Origin: a bacterium
GTDB taxonomy: Bacteria; Elusimicrobiota; Elusimicrobia; Elusimicrobiales; UBA9959
DNA length: 47,246 nt
Direction: 5' to 3'
Assembly (NCBI GenBank): GCA_021811185.1
Contig: JAJZPL010000025.1
Location: forward strand, 1-47,246
Shown here: one piece after another, positions 9,001 through 16,981 of the stretch
Numbering within the stretch: position 1 is the first letter of the stretch
How the letters are laid out: each line of letters begins with the position of its first letter
Notes under the pieces: model-generated
Seen by the model: the letters and a program-made list of their open reading frames with translations, nothing else
What the model was told of the DNA's origin: nothing
The model's database searches: none
Made by a program: the position numbers and the translations under genes

Positions 9001-9066
9001 GCAGCAGAACAAATCAAAAATACCGGGGTTATCCCCCCCTGCCGTCAAATACAACAACTATGCAAA

Positions 9067-9094
9067 GATATAACATTGGGCGGAGAAAAGTCAA
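9067..9094 (-). promoter_or_regulatory. Sigma70-type promoter of the surface operon
   Basis: On the minus strand TTGACT (9089-9094) lies 16 nt before TATATC (9067-9072). Initiation near 9060 would give a leader of about 98 nt containing both hairpins before the 1631-aa gene. Confidence 0.6.
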
Positions 9095-9161
9095 CGAATT
9101 GCGGAGTAACTTTAACTACACCCTTTTAACGCTCTTTCCCGCCGCTTATATTGTACGTCGC

Positions 9162-9180
9162 GGAGCTTAATATAAGCTCC
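9162..9180. repeat. 8-bp inverted repeat after the CDF gene
   Basis: GGAGCTTA (9162-9169) and TAAGCTCC (9173-9180) are perfectly complementary around a 3-nt loop, about 30 nt beyond the stop of the cation exporter gene. No U-tract follows on either strand, so it is at best an unusual transcript end. Confidence 0.4.
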
Positions 9181-9211
9181 GGCCAAGTTCAGGTTTTGTT
9201 CAGAAACCGGG

Positions 9212-10162
9212 TTAGTGCGCGCAGATGTCGCAGGAGGAGTTCTCCACGGGCTCGCCTTCCACCTGGAAGACCGTGTGGCGGATGCCGAAGGTGTCGGTGG
9301 CGCCGCAGGTGGCGGCCTTGAGGGCGGCCTGCTGTTTGGCGGGGTCTTTTACCACCAGGTGGGCGCTCAGCGCGTTGAAGCCGGAGGAGAGGCTCCAGGC
9401 GTGCAGCTCGTGCACGTCGGAGACCCCGTCTATGGCCCGCAGCTGTTTCTCCAGCGCCTTGAGGGACAGGCCTTTTGGCGCGCCCTCCATAAGTATGTGG
9501 AAAGCCTCGACCAGCAGCCTGGAGGAGCTGAAAAGGATAAGGACTATGATCATCAGCGAAACGATGGTATCCGCCCGGAACCAGCCGGTAAAGTAAATTA
9601 TAGCGCCGGCGATGATGGCCGCCACCGAGCCGGCCAGGTCGCTGATCACGTGCAGGAAGGCGCCGCGGATATTTATGTTCTCTTCGCTATGCGCGTGCAG
9701 GATCCAGGCGCAGGCGAGATTGGCCAGCAGGCCGATCCCGGCGATGACGAGCATGGGCCCGGAAAGCACGGCCACGGGGTGATAGAAGCGCTCGTAAACC
9801 TCGCGCAGCATGTAGCCGGAAAGGATCCACAGCAGCATGGCGTTGGCCAACGCCGCCACCACCTCCGCCCGGCGGTAGCCGTAGGTGCGGGCCGAGTCGG
9901 GCTTCAGCCCCGCCAGCCTGGAGGCGAAAAAGCTCATACCGAGCGCGGCGGCGTCCGTGAGCATGTGCATGGAGTCGCTCAGCAGCGCCATACTGCCCGT
10001 AAGCAGGCCGCCCGCGGCCTCCACCACCATGAAGCCGGCGGTTATGATAAAAGCGTAGGTAAGGGCCTTGCGGTGGAGGCCCCCGGCGTGGGAATGGGCG
10101 TGCCCGTGGTCGTGGCCGTGGCCGTGTTCGCAGGAGCGGGCGTCGTGGTCGTGGTGATCCAT
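9212..10162 (-). CDS. Cation diffusion facilitator (Zn/Cd/Co exporter, CzcD/ZitB type)
   Basis: This inner-membrane antiporter expels divalent metal ions in exchange for protons. The 316-aa protein starts with a His-rich stretch (HGHGHDHGHAHSH), a likely metal-sensing or buffering tail, followed by six transmembrane segments. The transport-site motifs are present: DSMHMLTD (H66, D70) and HVISD (H171, D175). The cytoplasmic C-terminal domain (VHELHAWSL) ends in CDICAH, a Cys/His tail like that of CzcD. The ATG has no Shine-Dalgarno sequence but lies exactly 6 nt after a TATAAT box, which suggests a leaderless transcript. It is divergent from the prenyl synthase gene. Metal specificity cannot be read from sequence alone. 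Confidence 0.93.
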   Translation of the reverse strand: MDHHDHDARSCEHGHGHDHGHAHSHAGGLHRKALTYAFIITAGFMVVEAAGGLLTGSMALLSDSMHMLTDAAALGMSFFASRLAGLKPDSARTYGYRRAEVVAALANAMLLWILSGYMLREVYERFYHPVAVLSGPMLVIAGIGLLANLACAWILHAHSEENINIRGAFLHVISDLAGSVAAIIAGAIIYFTGWFRADTIVSLMIIVLILFSSSRLLVEAFHILMEGAPKGLSLKALEKQLRAIDGVSDVHELHAWSLSSGFNALSAHLVVKDPAKQQAALKAATCGATDTFGIRHTVFQVEGEPVENSSCDICAH

Positions 10163-10168
10163 GAGAAT

Positions 10169-10174
10169 ATTATA
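10169..10174 (-). promoter_or_regulatory. TATAAT -10 box placed for a leaderless CDF transcript
   Basis: TATAAT on the minus strand ends 6 nt before the ATG at 10162, so initiation about 7 nt downstream would fall on the start codon. No clear -35 box is seen and no Shine-Dalgarno sequence is present. Confidence 0.6.
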
Positions 10175-10197
10175 TTAATTTGACCGGCGGCCTATGC

Positions 10198-10203
10198 TAA
10201 AAT
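10198..10203 (+). promoter_or_regulatory. Extended -10 box of the prenyl synthase gene
   Basis: TATGCTAAAAT contains TG-n-TAAAAT, an extended -10 element, 11 nt before the preferred ATG at 10215. Its -35 region (TTAATT) is poor. Initiation near 10210 would leave a leader of only about five bases. It stands back to back with the CDF promoter. Confidence 0.5.
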
Positions 10204-10214
10204 ATTGGTGCTTT

Positions 10215-11180
10215 ATGGCTAAAACCGCACAGAACATCGAAGACTCCCTCCGCTCGGTGAACGGCGACATCGCCGCCGCGCTGGAGGGCATCGCGCCCGA
10301 AATTTTCGATTTCAAAAAATACCCTTTCAGCTTCCTGGGCAAGGCGGCCAGGGCCCGGTTCACGCTGCTGATCGCCGACGCGCTAGGCGTGGACCGCGCC
10401 AAGGCGGAAAAAGCCGCCGCCGCCGCCGAGCTCACCCACACGGCCTCCCTGCTGCACGACGACTGCCTGGACACGGCCCGCTATCGCCGGGGCCTGCCCA
10501 CGCTTTACGACCAGATGGGCGTCAACTCCGCCATCCTGGTGGGCGACCTGCTTATCGCCATAGCTTTCGACCGCGCCGGGCACGGGGCCCCGGAACTGCA
10601 GGGCGAGCTGGTGCTGGCGGTGCGGCACATGACCGAAGGCGCCCTGATCGAAGAGAATTCCCGCGGCCGGAAGGTTTCCGCCGCCGAGGCCGAACGGATG
10701 GTGCTGCTTAAGACCGGCGCGCTGTTCCGCTGGTGCGCGCTGGCCGCCTGCCACCTGGCCCGCCACCCCGAGCTGCTGGAAGCCTGCGCCAGGATAGGCG
10801 GGGAGGCCGGGGCCGCTTTCCAGATCATCGACGACGTGCTGGATTTCGAGGGGAACGCCGGCGACTGCGGCAAAGAAACCTTAAAGGACATAAAAGAAGG
10901 CAAGTTCACGCTGCCGCTGATCCTGGCCCTCAACGACGGGACGGCCGGCCCCGCGGCGGAGAAACTGCTGGCGGCCATGAAGAACGGGCCCGCGGCCGAT
11001 TATTCCCCGGCGCTGGAACTGGCGGACCTGGTTAAGAAAGGCGGCTTCGCCGCGGCGGCAAGAACCGCCGCGAGCGAAAAGCTTAACGCCCTTTTCCCCC
11101 TCATAGACAAACTCCCGAACGCCGAAGGCGGCGCCGCGCTGAAAGCCTTCCTGCTGGCGCTGGGAGAAAGGAAAGCGTAA
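10215..11180 (+). CDS. Polyprenyl diphosphate synthase
   Basis: The enzyme condenses isopentenyl diphosphate onto an allylic primer to make a long trans-prenyl chain. It has both Asp-rich Mg-binding motifs: DDCLD (82-86) followed by RRG, and DDVLD (206-210) preceded by FQII. The length (321 aa) is normal. I start at MAKTAQ; an in-frame ATG at 10194 lies upstream of the likely -10 box and is less probable. The stop overlaps the next start (TAATG), and the next gene is a MenA-like transferase, so the product is probably the menaquinone side chain. Chain length cannot be fixed; residues just before the first motif are small (TAS), consistent with a long product. Confidence 0.9.
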   Translation: MAKTAQNIEDSLRSVNGDIAAALEGIAPEIFDFKKYPFSFLGKAARARFTLLIADALGVDRAKAEKAAAAAELTHTASLLHDDCLDTARYRRGLPTLYDQMGVNSAILVGDLLIAIAFDRAGHGAPELQGELVLAVRHMTEGALIEENSRGRKVSAAEAERMVLLKTGALFRWCALAACHLARHPELLEACARIGGEAGAAFQIIDDVLDFEGNAGDCGKETLKDIKEGKFTLPLILALNDGTAGPAAEKLLAAMKNGPAADYSPALELADLVKKGGFAAAARTAASEKLNALFPLIDKLPNAEGGAALKAFLLALGERKA

Positions 11181-12034
11181 TGCTCAAGAAATGGTTCGTC
11201 ATCCTGCGCGCCTATTCCTGGCCGGCCTCGCTGGTGCCGGTGCTCGTCGGGTCGGTCACGGCCTGGCGGCACGGCAGGTTCTCCTGGCCCGACTTCTGCC
11301 TGACCTTCCTGGCGGCGCTGCTTGCGCATTCCGCGGCGAATCTCTCCAATACTTATTACGACTTCGTCAAAGGCGTGGACCGCAAAGAGACCGCCGACGA
11401 CAGGGGCCTGGTGGACGGCCTGATGAAACCCCGCGCGATGCTGTTCCTGGCCATAGGCCTGTTCGCGGCCGGCGGCGGCCTGGGCCTGCTGCTGGCGCTC
11501 AAGAACCACGTCCCCGCCCTGCTCGGCCTCGGCGCCGCGGGCTTCGCGCTGGCCTGGTTCTACACGGCCACCGGCTTCGCCTACAAGTACCGGACGCTGG
11601 GCGACCTCGGGATCTTCCTGGCCTTCGGCCCCGGCATCGTGACCGGCACCGCTCTTATCCAGAACGGCGGCCTGGTCCCCGAGGCGCTGTGGGCCTCCAT
11701 CCCCGTGGGCCTGCTGATCGTGGCCATCCTGCACGCCAACAATATGCGCGACGTTAAAAGCGACGGCGCGGCCGATTTCACCACGCTGGCCGCGGCGCTG
11801 GGCCCGGTGAACGCCGAAAGGTTCTACTACGCGCTGATCTTCGCGCCCTACCTGTTCGCCCTCACCTTCGCCAGCATCTGGCCCCCGGTGTTCTGCGCGC
11901 TGAGCCTGCCGCTGGCGCTCAAGCTGAAAGCCATGGCCGCCAGGAAGGATTTTTCCGCGCTGGTGCCGGAAACCGCCAAGCTGGTCGCCGTCTATGGCCT
12001 GCTGCTCACCATAGGCCTGTATATCGCCGCGTAA
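11180..12034 (+). CDS. menA: UbiA-family prenyltransferase, probable MenA
   Basis: MenA attaches the polyprenyl chain to 1,4-dihydroxy-2-naphthoate, the membrane step of menaquinone synthesis. The 284-aa protein is mostly transmembrane helices and has both Asp-rich loops: NTYYDFVKGVD (N-x3-D-x5-D, near residue 60) and NNMRDVKSDGAADFTTLA, close to MenA's NNxRDxxxDxxxGKxTLA. In the second motif the usual GK is DF, a small deviation. It overlaps the prenyl diphosphate synthase gene by one base, which supports quinone rather than heme or chlorophyll chemistry. A terminator follows at 12095. No other men genes are in the window. Confidence 0.85.
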   Translation: MLKKWFVILRAYSWPASLVPVLVGSVTAWRHGRFSWPDFCLTFLAALLAHSAANLSNTYYDFVKGVDRKETADDRGLVDGLMKPRAMLFLAIGLFAAGGGLGLLLALKNHVPALLGLGAAGFALAWFYTATGFAYKYRTLGDLGIFLAFGPGIVTGTALIQNGGLVPEALWASIPVGLLIVAILHANNMRDVKSDGAADFTTLAAALGPVNAERFYYALIFAPYLFALTFASIWPPVFCALSLPLALKLKAMAARKDFSALVPETAKLVAVYGLLLTIGLYIAA

Positions 12035-12094
12035 CGGACTTAAGCCGCCGCCCGGACCAAACTTTCCAAAAAGCCGCCTTGCCGGCTATGTTGA

Positions 12095-12125
12095 CCGTGT
12101 TCATTGTAAAAACACGGATTTTTTT
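12095..12125 (+). terminator. Rho-independent terminator after menA
   Basis: CCGTGTT (12095-12101) pairs with AACACGG (12111-12117) around a 9-nt loop and is followed by ATTTTTTT. It separates the quinone pair from pal. Confidence 0.85.
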
Positions 12126-12175
12126 ATAAATTATGTATGATATAGGCAATTAGGTTCACGGAGGTTATTTGTAAA

Positions 12176-12724
12176 ATGAAAAAGAATACCCTGCTCCTCG
12201 CTCTCGCCCTGCCGCTGCTGGCGGCCCTGACACTTTCTTCCTGCAACAACAAGAACAAGAAAAACGCCACCGCCACCGGCAGCGACATGACCGGCGACAC
12301 CGTCACCATCCCGGCGATGGACATCCAGGAGAGCACGGACACGATGAGCACCGAAGGCGACATCCGCGGCGGGGAATTCGCCGCCGCGCCCGGCATCAAG
12401 ACCGTGAACTTCGATTTCGACCGCTACGAACTTTCGGACGCCACCCAGAAGACACTGCAGGACAACGCCGCGCTGATCAAGACCCACAAGGACTGGTCCG
12501 TACTGGTGGAAGGCCACTGCGACGACCGCGGCACCATAGAATACAACCTGGCGCTGGGCCAGAAACGCGCCAAGTCCGTGCGCGACTACTACGTGCGCCT
12601 GGGCGTGCCGGAAAGCTCCGTGGGCACCATCTCCTACGGCGAGGAAAAGCCCCTCTGCACCGAAGAGACCGACGCCTGCTGGAGCCAGAACCGCCGCGCC
12701 GAGACCAAGGTAAAAGGCAAATAA
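12176..12724 (+). CDS. pal: Peptidoglycan-associated lipoprotein Pal
   Basis: Pal anchors the outer membrane to peptidoglycan and is the partner of TolB. The lipoprotein signal ends in the lipobox LSSC, followed by an Asn/Lys-rich linker. The OmpA-like domain starts at VNFDFDRYEL and contains the peptidoglycan-binding signature GHCDDRGTIEYNLALGQKRA, with SYGEEKP and NRRAE at the end. The length (182 aa) is typical. GGAGG lies 11 nt before the ATG, slightly far. The gene opens a pal-cpoB-tolB cluster; tolQ, tolR and tolA are not in the window. Confidence 0.95.
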   Translation: MKKNTLLLALALPLLAALTLSSCNNKNKKNATATGSDMTGDTVTIPAMDIQESTDTMSTEGDIRGGEFAAAPGIKTVNFDFDRYELSDATQKTLQDNAALIKTHKDWSVLVEGHCDDRGTIEYNLALGQKRAKSVRDYYVRLGVPESSVGTISYGEEKPLCTEETDACWSQNRRAETKVKGK

Positions 12725-13507
12725 ATGTCCGTGAAAAAATACTTTTTCCTCCCCCTCTGCCTGCTGGCCGGCGGCTGCGTGGCCACCCAGCAGGACATGC
12801 TGCAGATGCAGAGCCAGATGGACGACCTGAACAACAACCTGACCACGATGCAGAAGAACCAGGCCGAGCTGGCGGTGAAGATGGACGACCTCTCCAAGAA
12901 CCTCAACGCCTCCTCGGAAAGCATGAAGGACATCTCCGGACAGATGGAAAAGCTCACCGGGCGCCTGGACGAGATCGACAACTCCATGAACAAGCGCGTG
13001 AACGTCATCGGCCAGAGCATCAAGAAACAGCAGGAGGAAATGGAAACCGCCCTGCTGCCCTCCAAGCTCTACAACGACGCCTATAACGCCTACCTCGGCA
13101 ACAACTTCGACGGCGCCGCCGCCGGTTTCAAAGGCTACCTGGCCAAGTTCCCCAACGGCGAGATGGCCGAAAGCAGCTATTTCTACCTCGGCGAATCCCT
13201 TTACCTGAAAGAGCACTGGCAGGACGCCGCGCTGGCTTACGCCACCGTGCTGGAAAAATTTCCCAGATCGGTAAGGATCCCCGCGGCGCGCCTTAAGTAC
13301 GCCCTGGCGCTGCTGAAGCTCGGCGAGGAGAAGAAGCCCGAGGCGATGAAGTACCTGCGTTCCGTGGTCAAGGATTTCCCGGCTTCCCAGGAAGCCAAAA
13401 CGGCTAAGGACTACCTAACCAGGCTTTCGCCGCCCAAGCCCGCCCCCGTAAAACCGTCTAAAGGCCCGGCGAAAACGCCGGCCAGGACCCCGGTTAAAAA
13501 AGTGTGA
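12725..13507 (+). CDS. Tol-Pal system protein CpoB/YbgF-like lipoprotein
   Basis: CpoB links the Tol-Pal machine to peptidoglycan synthesis during division. This 260-aa version has a lipobox (LAGGC); the E. coli protein is periplasmic and not lipidated. Residues about 25-110 form a coiled coil (MQSQMDDLNNNL, MEKLTGRLDEID). From about 115 to 235 come TPR-like repeats (AYNAYLGNNFDGAAAGFKGY, SYFYLGESLYLK), followed by a Pro/Lys-rich tail (PPKPAPVKPSKG). The ATG directly follows the stop of pal and the end overlaps tolB (GTGA). The position in the cluster supports the call more than primary sequence does. Confidence 0.85.
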   Translation: MSVKKYFFLPLCLLAGGCVATQQDMLQMQSQMDDLNNNLTTMQKNQAELAVKMDDLSKNLNASSESMKDISGQMEKLTGRLDEIDNSMNKRVNVIGQSIKKQQEEMETALLPSKLYNDAYNAYLGNNFDGAAAGFKGYLAKFPNGEMAESSYFYLGESLYLKEHWQDAALAYATVLEKFPRSVRIPAARLKYALALLKLGEEKKPEAMKYLRSVVKDFPASQEAKTAKDYLTRLSPPKPAPVKPSKGPAKTPARTPVKKV

Positions 13508-14805
13508 AACCCAAGCCTGTGAAGTTCCTGGCGGCCCTGTTGTTCCTGGCCGCCGCCGTAAAGCCCGCCTTCGCGGGCACGGATATTTTCATAGGCATAG
13601 CCCCGGGCCAGGAGGTCAAGAAGACCGCCGTGGCCATGGCCAAGTTCCTGCCCTCGCGCGCCGATAAACCCGAGGACCTGGCGCTGGCGGACTCCTTCCG
13701 CGAGATCGTCCGCGCCGACCTGCTCTACTCCCGCTATTTCGACATTAAAGAGGACCCGCTGGCCCAGGCGAACCTGGACGCCGGGCCCGAAGCCCTGGCC
13801 TACTGGAAGAACCTGGCGGGGCACCTGATCACCGGCCGGGCCCAGGACGCCGGCAAGGTCTGGACCTTCAGCGCCCGCCTGTACGACCTCGGCACCGGCA
13901 AGGTGGTGCTGGAGAAGTTCTACCAGGGCGAGAAGCGCGCGATGCGCCGGGCCGCGCATATGTTCGCCGACGACGTGGTGCTGCGCCTTACCGGGCGCCT
14001 GGGGATCGCCCATTCCAAGCTCGCCTTCGCCAACAACGGCACCGGCCGCAAAGAGATCTACATGGCCGATTACGACGGGGAAGGCCTGACGCGCCTGACC
14101 TCGGACAACAGCATCGACCTGCTGCCGCGCTGGTCGCAGGACGCCTCCCGCATCTATTACACCACCTACCGCTGGGGCAACCCGGATATGTTCGAGATCG
14201 ACCTGAAGGCGGGCAAGATCCGCCCGTTCACCACCTTCCAGGGGCTCAACATCCCCGGCGGGTTCTCGCCCGACGGCATGACCATGGTGATGACGCTTTC
14301 GCGGGGAGAGAACCCCAACATCTACACCCTCAACGTGGTGACCAAGCAGATGAAGAAACTTCTTAAAGGCTACGGGGTGAGTTCCTCCCCCACCTGGTCT
14401 CCCGACGGCAAGCAGGTGGCTTTCGTGTCGGACCGGTCCGGCAACCCGCAGCTCTACGTGCTGGACCTTGCCACCGGCCAGGCCCGCCGCCTCACCAGGC
14501 TTAACTGGTGCGACTCCCCGTCCTGGTCCCCCTCCGGGGAATGGATCGTGTTCTCCGGGCGCGAAACCCCGAAAGAGAACCTGAATATTTTCATTACCGA
14601 CCTTACCGGCAGCCAGATCCGCCGGCTTACCAACAAGGCGGGCAGCAACGAGGACCCGTCCTGGTCCCCCGACGGCCGCTTCATAGCCTTCACCTCCACG
14701 CGCCAGGGCAAGCGCTCGATCTACATCATGGACGCCGACGGCAGCGCGCCCCACCCCCTGACCGAGATGACCGGGCATTCCTTCACCCCCAACTGGTCAA
14801 ATTAG
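13504..14805 (+). CDS. tolB: Tol-Pal translocation protein TolB, GTG start
   Basis: TolB is the periplasmic beta-propeller that shuttles between Pal and the inner-membrane TolQRA complex. A signal peptide (KFLAALLFLAAAVKPAFA) is followed by the N-terminal domain (to about residue 170), then WD40-like/PD40 blades with repeated S-W-S-P-D/S-G signatures (SPTWSPDGKQVAFVSD, PSWSPSGEWIVFSG, PSWSPDGRFIAFTS). The length of 433 aa is normal. The GTG start overlaps the cpoB stop by 4 nt, so translation is probably coupled. The stop codon is immediately followed by the palindrome at 14806. Confidence 0.95.
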   Translation: MKPKPVKFLAALLFLAAAVKPAFAGTDIFIGIAPGQEVKKTAVAMAKFLPSRADKPEDLALADSFREIVRADLLYSRYFDIKEDPLAQANLDAGPEALAYWKNLAGHLITGRAQDAGKVWTFSARLYDLGTGKVVLEKFYQGEKRAMRRAAHMFADDVVLRLTGRLGIAHSKLAFANNGTGRKEIYMADYDGEGLTRLTSDNSIDLLPRWSQDASRIYYTTYRWGNPDMFEIDLKAGKIRPFTTFQGLNIPGGFSPDGMTMVMTLSRGENPNIYTLNVVTKQMKKLLKGYGVSSSPTWSPDGKQVAFVSDRSGNPQLYVLDLATGQARRLTRLNWCDSPSWSPSGEWIVFSGRETPKENLNIFITDLTGSQIRRLTNKAGSNEDPSWSPDGRFIAFTSTRQGKRSIYIMDADGSAPHPLTEMTGHSFTPNWSN

Positions 14806-14857
14806 AAAAAGGGGACAGGCTACTTTATTTTCCAATAAAGTAGCCTGTCCCCTTTTT
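14806..14857. repeat. 24-bp perfect palindrome with GGGGAC head, bidirectional terminator
   Basis: A 24-nt arm (14806-14829), beginning AAAAAGGGGACAGGC, is followed by a TTCC loop and its exact reverse complement (14834-14857). It begins right after the tolB stop and ends in TTTTT on both strands, so it can end tolB transcription and the opposing transcript ending at 14871. The AAAGGGGAC head recurs at 31510, 36787/36870 and 40769, which suggests a dispersed repeat family. Confidence 0.9.
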
Positions 14858-14870
14858 CGCGCTTGCCGCG

Positions 14871-15371
14871 CTATTTCCCGATAAGGGAGCGGGCCTTCGC
14901 CAGCAGCGCGTCCCAGAACCCGCCTTCGCCGGCGGCGGCGCGCGGCAGGCGGAAGTCCAGGGTCTTGTCGGCCTTGAGAACGGCGGCGAGCTCCCCCTCA
15001 AGCTGGGCCAGGAACTCGGCCCCGAGGCGCTTGCGCCGCTCGGAAAGGATGCCCGGATTGATCACGTCTTCCAGCGCGAAATACTCCTGCCCGCAGAAAG
15101 CCTGGATATAGGGGCTCTCCATGAACTCGGCCACGGCGTCCTCGTCGGAAAGGCCCTTCAGCCGCTTGACTATCAGCAGGCCGCAGACCAGCCGCGAATC
15201 CTTGGCGGGCCGGCCCGCGCCCTCGGCGAAGTACCGGCCGTAGCTGGCGTCCAGTTTTTCCCAGGGTAGCGCGTCGCCCAGTTTGAGCCAGCGGTTGGAA
15301 GCCGCCAGTTTGTCGCCCAGGTGGAAAAGCTTGCCGAAGAGCCCGGGGTTGAATTTTTCAGATCTGTACAT
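14871..15371 (-). CDS. DUF772-type transposase N-terminal domain protein without DDE domain
   Basis: Residues about 25-115 resemble the DUF772 domain found at the N-terminus of IS5/IS1182-type transposases (PWEKLDASYGRYF, GRPAKDSRLVCGLLIVKRL, FMESPYIQAFCGQEYF). The protein stops at 166 aa, and neither a DDE catalytic core nor terminal repeats follow. Codon use and GC look like the neighbours. It lies 28 nt after the thymidine kinase gene, so it may be cotranscribed. Either it is a decayed insertion sequence or a domesticated DNA-binding fragment; the sequence does not decide. The AAGG ribosome site is weak. Confidence 0.7.
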   Translation of the reverse strand: MYRSEKFNPGLFGKLFHLGDKLAASNRWLKLGDALPWEKLDASYGRYFAEGAGRPAKDSRLVCGLLIVKRLKGLSDEDAVAEFMESPYIQAFCGQEYFALEDVINPGILSERRKRLGAEFLAQLEGELAAVLKADKTLDFRLPRAAAGEGGFWDALLAKARSLIGK

Positions 15372-15399
15372 GAAGAGTTACCTTGGCCGTTCCGCTCCG

Positions 15400-15963
15400 T
15401 TATTTTTCCGGCTGAAAGCACTTGCGGCAGCGGGCTTCGTACTTGTCGCCGGCGCCCACCACGATGCGCTTGCCGGAGTCGGTCAGGCGCTGGCTGAAAT
15501 GCGCCGGGTTGCCGCAGACCATGCAGATGGCCAGGTTCTTGGTGACGAACTCGGAGACCGCCATCAGCTTGGCCATGTTGGTGAAGGCCTCGCCGCGGTA
15601 ATCCTGGTCCAGGCCCGCCACTATCACGCGCTTGCCGGCGTTGGCCAGTTTCTGCGCCACGTCCACTATTTCCTCGCCGAAGAAATGGGCCTCGTCGATG
15701 CCCACCACCTGCGTTTCGGGCAGCACTTCCTTGAGGATCTCCCTGGCGGTCTTCACCGGGTGCGCGGCCAGCGTGGACTTGTCGTGCGATACCAGGTGCT
15801 CTTTTGAGTAGCGCACGTCCAGATGCGAGTTGAAGACCTGCACCTTCTGCTTGGCGATGTTGGCCAGTTTCAGGCGGCGGATCAGCTCCTGCGTTTTGCC
15901 GGAGAACATGCTGCCGCACACCACTTCGATCCAGCCGGAAGAGGCCGAGACGTTGAATATCAT
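15400..15963 (-). CDS. tdk: Thymidine kinase
   Basis: The enzyme phosphorylates thymidine with ATP for dTTP salvage. The P-loop GSMFSGKT lies at residues 17-24, and the Walker B-like stretch VVGIDEAHFF follows at mid-protein. A zinc-ribbon with two Cys pairs (CMVCG and CRKC) is near the C-terminus, as in type II thymidine kinases. The length of 187 aa is normal. It overlaps the epimerase gene by 4 nt (ATGA), so translation is likely coupled despite the unrelated pathway. Confidence 0.96.
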   Translation of the reverse strand: MIFNVSASSGWIEVVCGSMFSGKTQELIRRLKLANIAKQKVQVFNSHLDVRYSKEHLVSHDKSTLAAHPVKTAREILKEVLPETQVVGIDEAHFFGEEIVDVAQKLANAGKRVIVAGLDQDYRGEAFTNMAKLMAVSEFVTKNLAICMVCGNPAHFSQRLTDSGKRIVVGAGDKYEARCRKCFQPEK

Positions 15964-16913
15964 TTTTTACCCCACTTTGCCGAAAAATAATCCCAGGTAA
16001 GTTTGAGGCCCTCGGGAAATTTGACCAGCGGCTTGTAGCCCAGCAGCTTCCGCGCTTTGGAGATATCCGAGTAAGTCTTGCGGATGTCGCCTTTGCGCTT
16101 GGGGGAAAAGACCATTTTGGTCTTGCGGCCGTTGATCTTCTCAAGCCCGTGCGCTATGTCCAGCAGCGAAATACAGGTGCCGGTGGCCAGGTTGATGGTC
16201 TCGCCGGAAACCCGGGCGGGGGCCAGCGCGGCGCGGATATTGCCGTCCACCACGTTGGCCACGTAAGTGAAGTCGCGGGACTGGCGGCCGTCCCAGTGGA
16301 TCTCCAGCGGTTTATGCTGCAGGAAAAGCTCCATAAAGCGCGGGATCACGGCGGAATAGACGGCCTCGGGGTTCTGCCGGGGGCCGAAAACGTTGAAATA
16401 GCGCAGAGCCACGGTCTCCAGGCCGAAGGTTCTGGCGTACACGCGGCAGTAATTCTCGCCGGCCAGTTTGCTGACGGCGTAAGGGGACACCGGCAGGGTG
16501 GGCAGGTCTTCCGTCTGCGGGAACACCTCGCACTCGCCGTAGGCGGAGCTGGTTGCCGCGTAGACGAAGCGCTTAACCCCGGCGGCCTTGGCCGCCATAA
16601 GCGCGTTCAGCGTGCCGGTGGCGTTGTTGTCGTTGGCCGCGCGCGGGTTGTCCACCGACTTCGGCACCGAGCGGAAAGCCGCCTGGTGCAGCACGTAGGT
16701 GACGCCCTTCATGGCCTTCGCCAGGTCTTTGGGCTCGCGCAGGTCGCCTTTCACAAGTTCGAACTTGCCCTTGAAAGGGGCCAGATTCTCCGCGTTGCCC
16801 GTGGAAAAGTTATCGAAAACGCGCACGCGGCAGCCGCGGCGCACCAGCTCTTCCACGATATTGGAACCGATGAACCCGGCGCCGCCGGTAACCAGCCAAA
16901 GAGGTTTTTTCAT
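15960..16913 (-). CDS. NAD-dependent sugar-nucleotide epimerase (UDP-hexose 4-epimerase type)
   Basis: This is an extended short-chain dehydrogenase. The Rossmann NAD site is TGGAGFIG (residues 9-16), the catalytic pair is Y145/K149 in SPYAVSK, and the Ser partner lies in ATSSAYG. ALRYFNVFGPRQNP is the substrate-domain signature of UDP-GlcNAc/UDP-Glc 4-epimerases. At 317 aa it is full length. It probably supplies a sugar for surface glycans or lipopolysaccharide; the LptD-like gene lies just upstream in the same direction. The exact substrate cannot be assigned; dehydratases and GDP-sugar enzymes of the family are less likely. Confidence 0.88.
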   Translation of the reverse strand: MKKPLWLVTGGAGFIGSNIVEELVRRGCRVRVFDNFSTGNAENLAPFKGKFELVKGDLREPKDLAKAMKGVTYVLHQAAFRSVPKSVDNPRAANDNNATGTLNALMAAKAAGVKRFVYAATSSAYGECEVFPQTEDLPTLPVSPYAVSKLAGENYCRVYARTFGLETVALRYFNVFGPRQNPEAVYSAVIPRFMELFLQHKPLEIHWDGRQSRDFTYVANVVDGNIRAALAPARVSGETINLATGTCISLLDIAHGLEKINGRKTKMVFSPKRKGDIRKTYSDISKARKLLGYKPLVKFPEGLKLTWDYFSAKWGKK

Positions 16914-16981
16914 ATTTTAATCCTGCTCCCGTACCACAAGTTTATCATTTTCAAAATCCGCGCGACAACGGCGCGCGGCCC

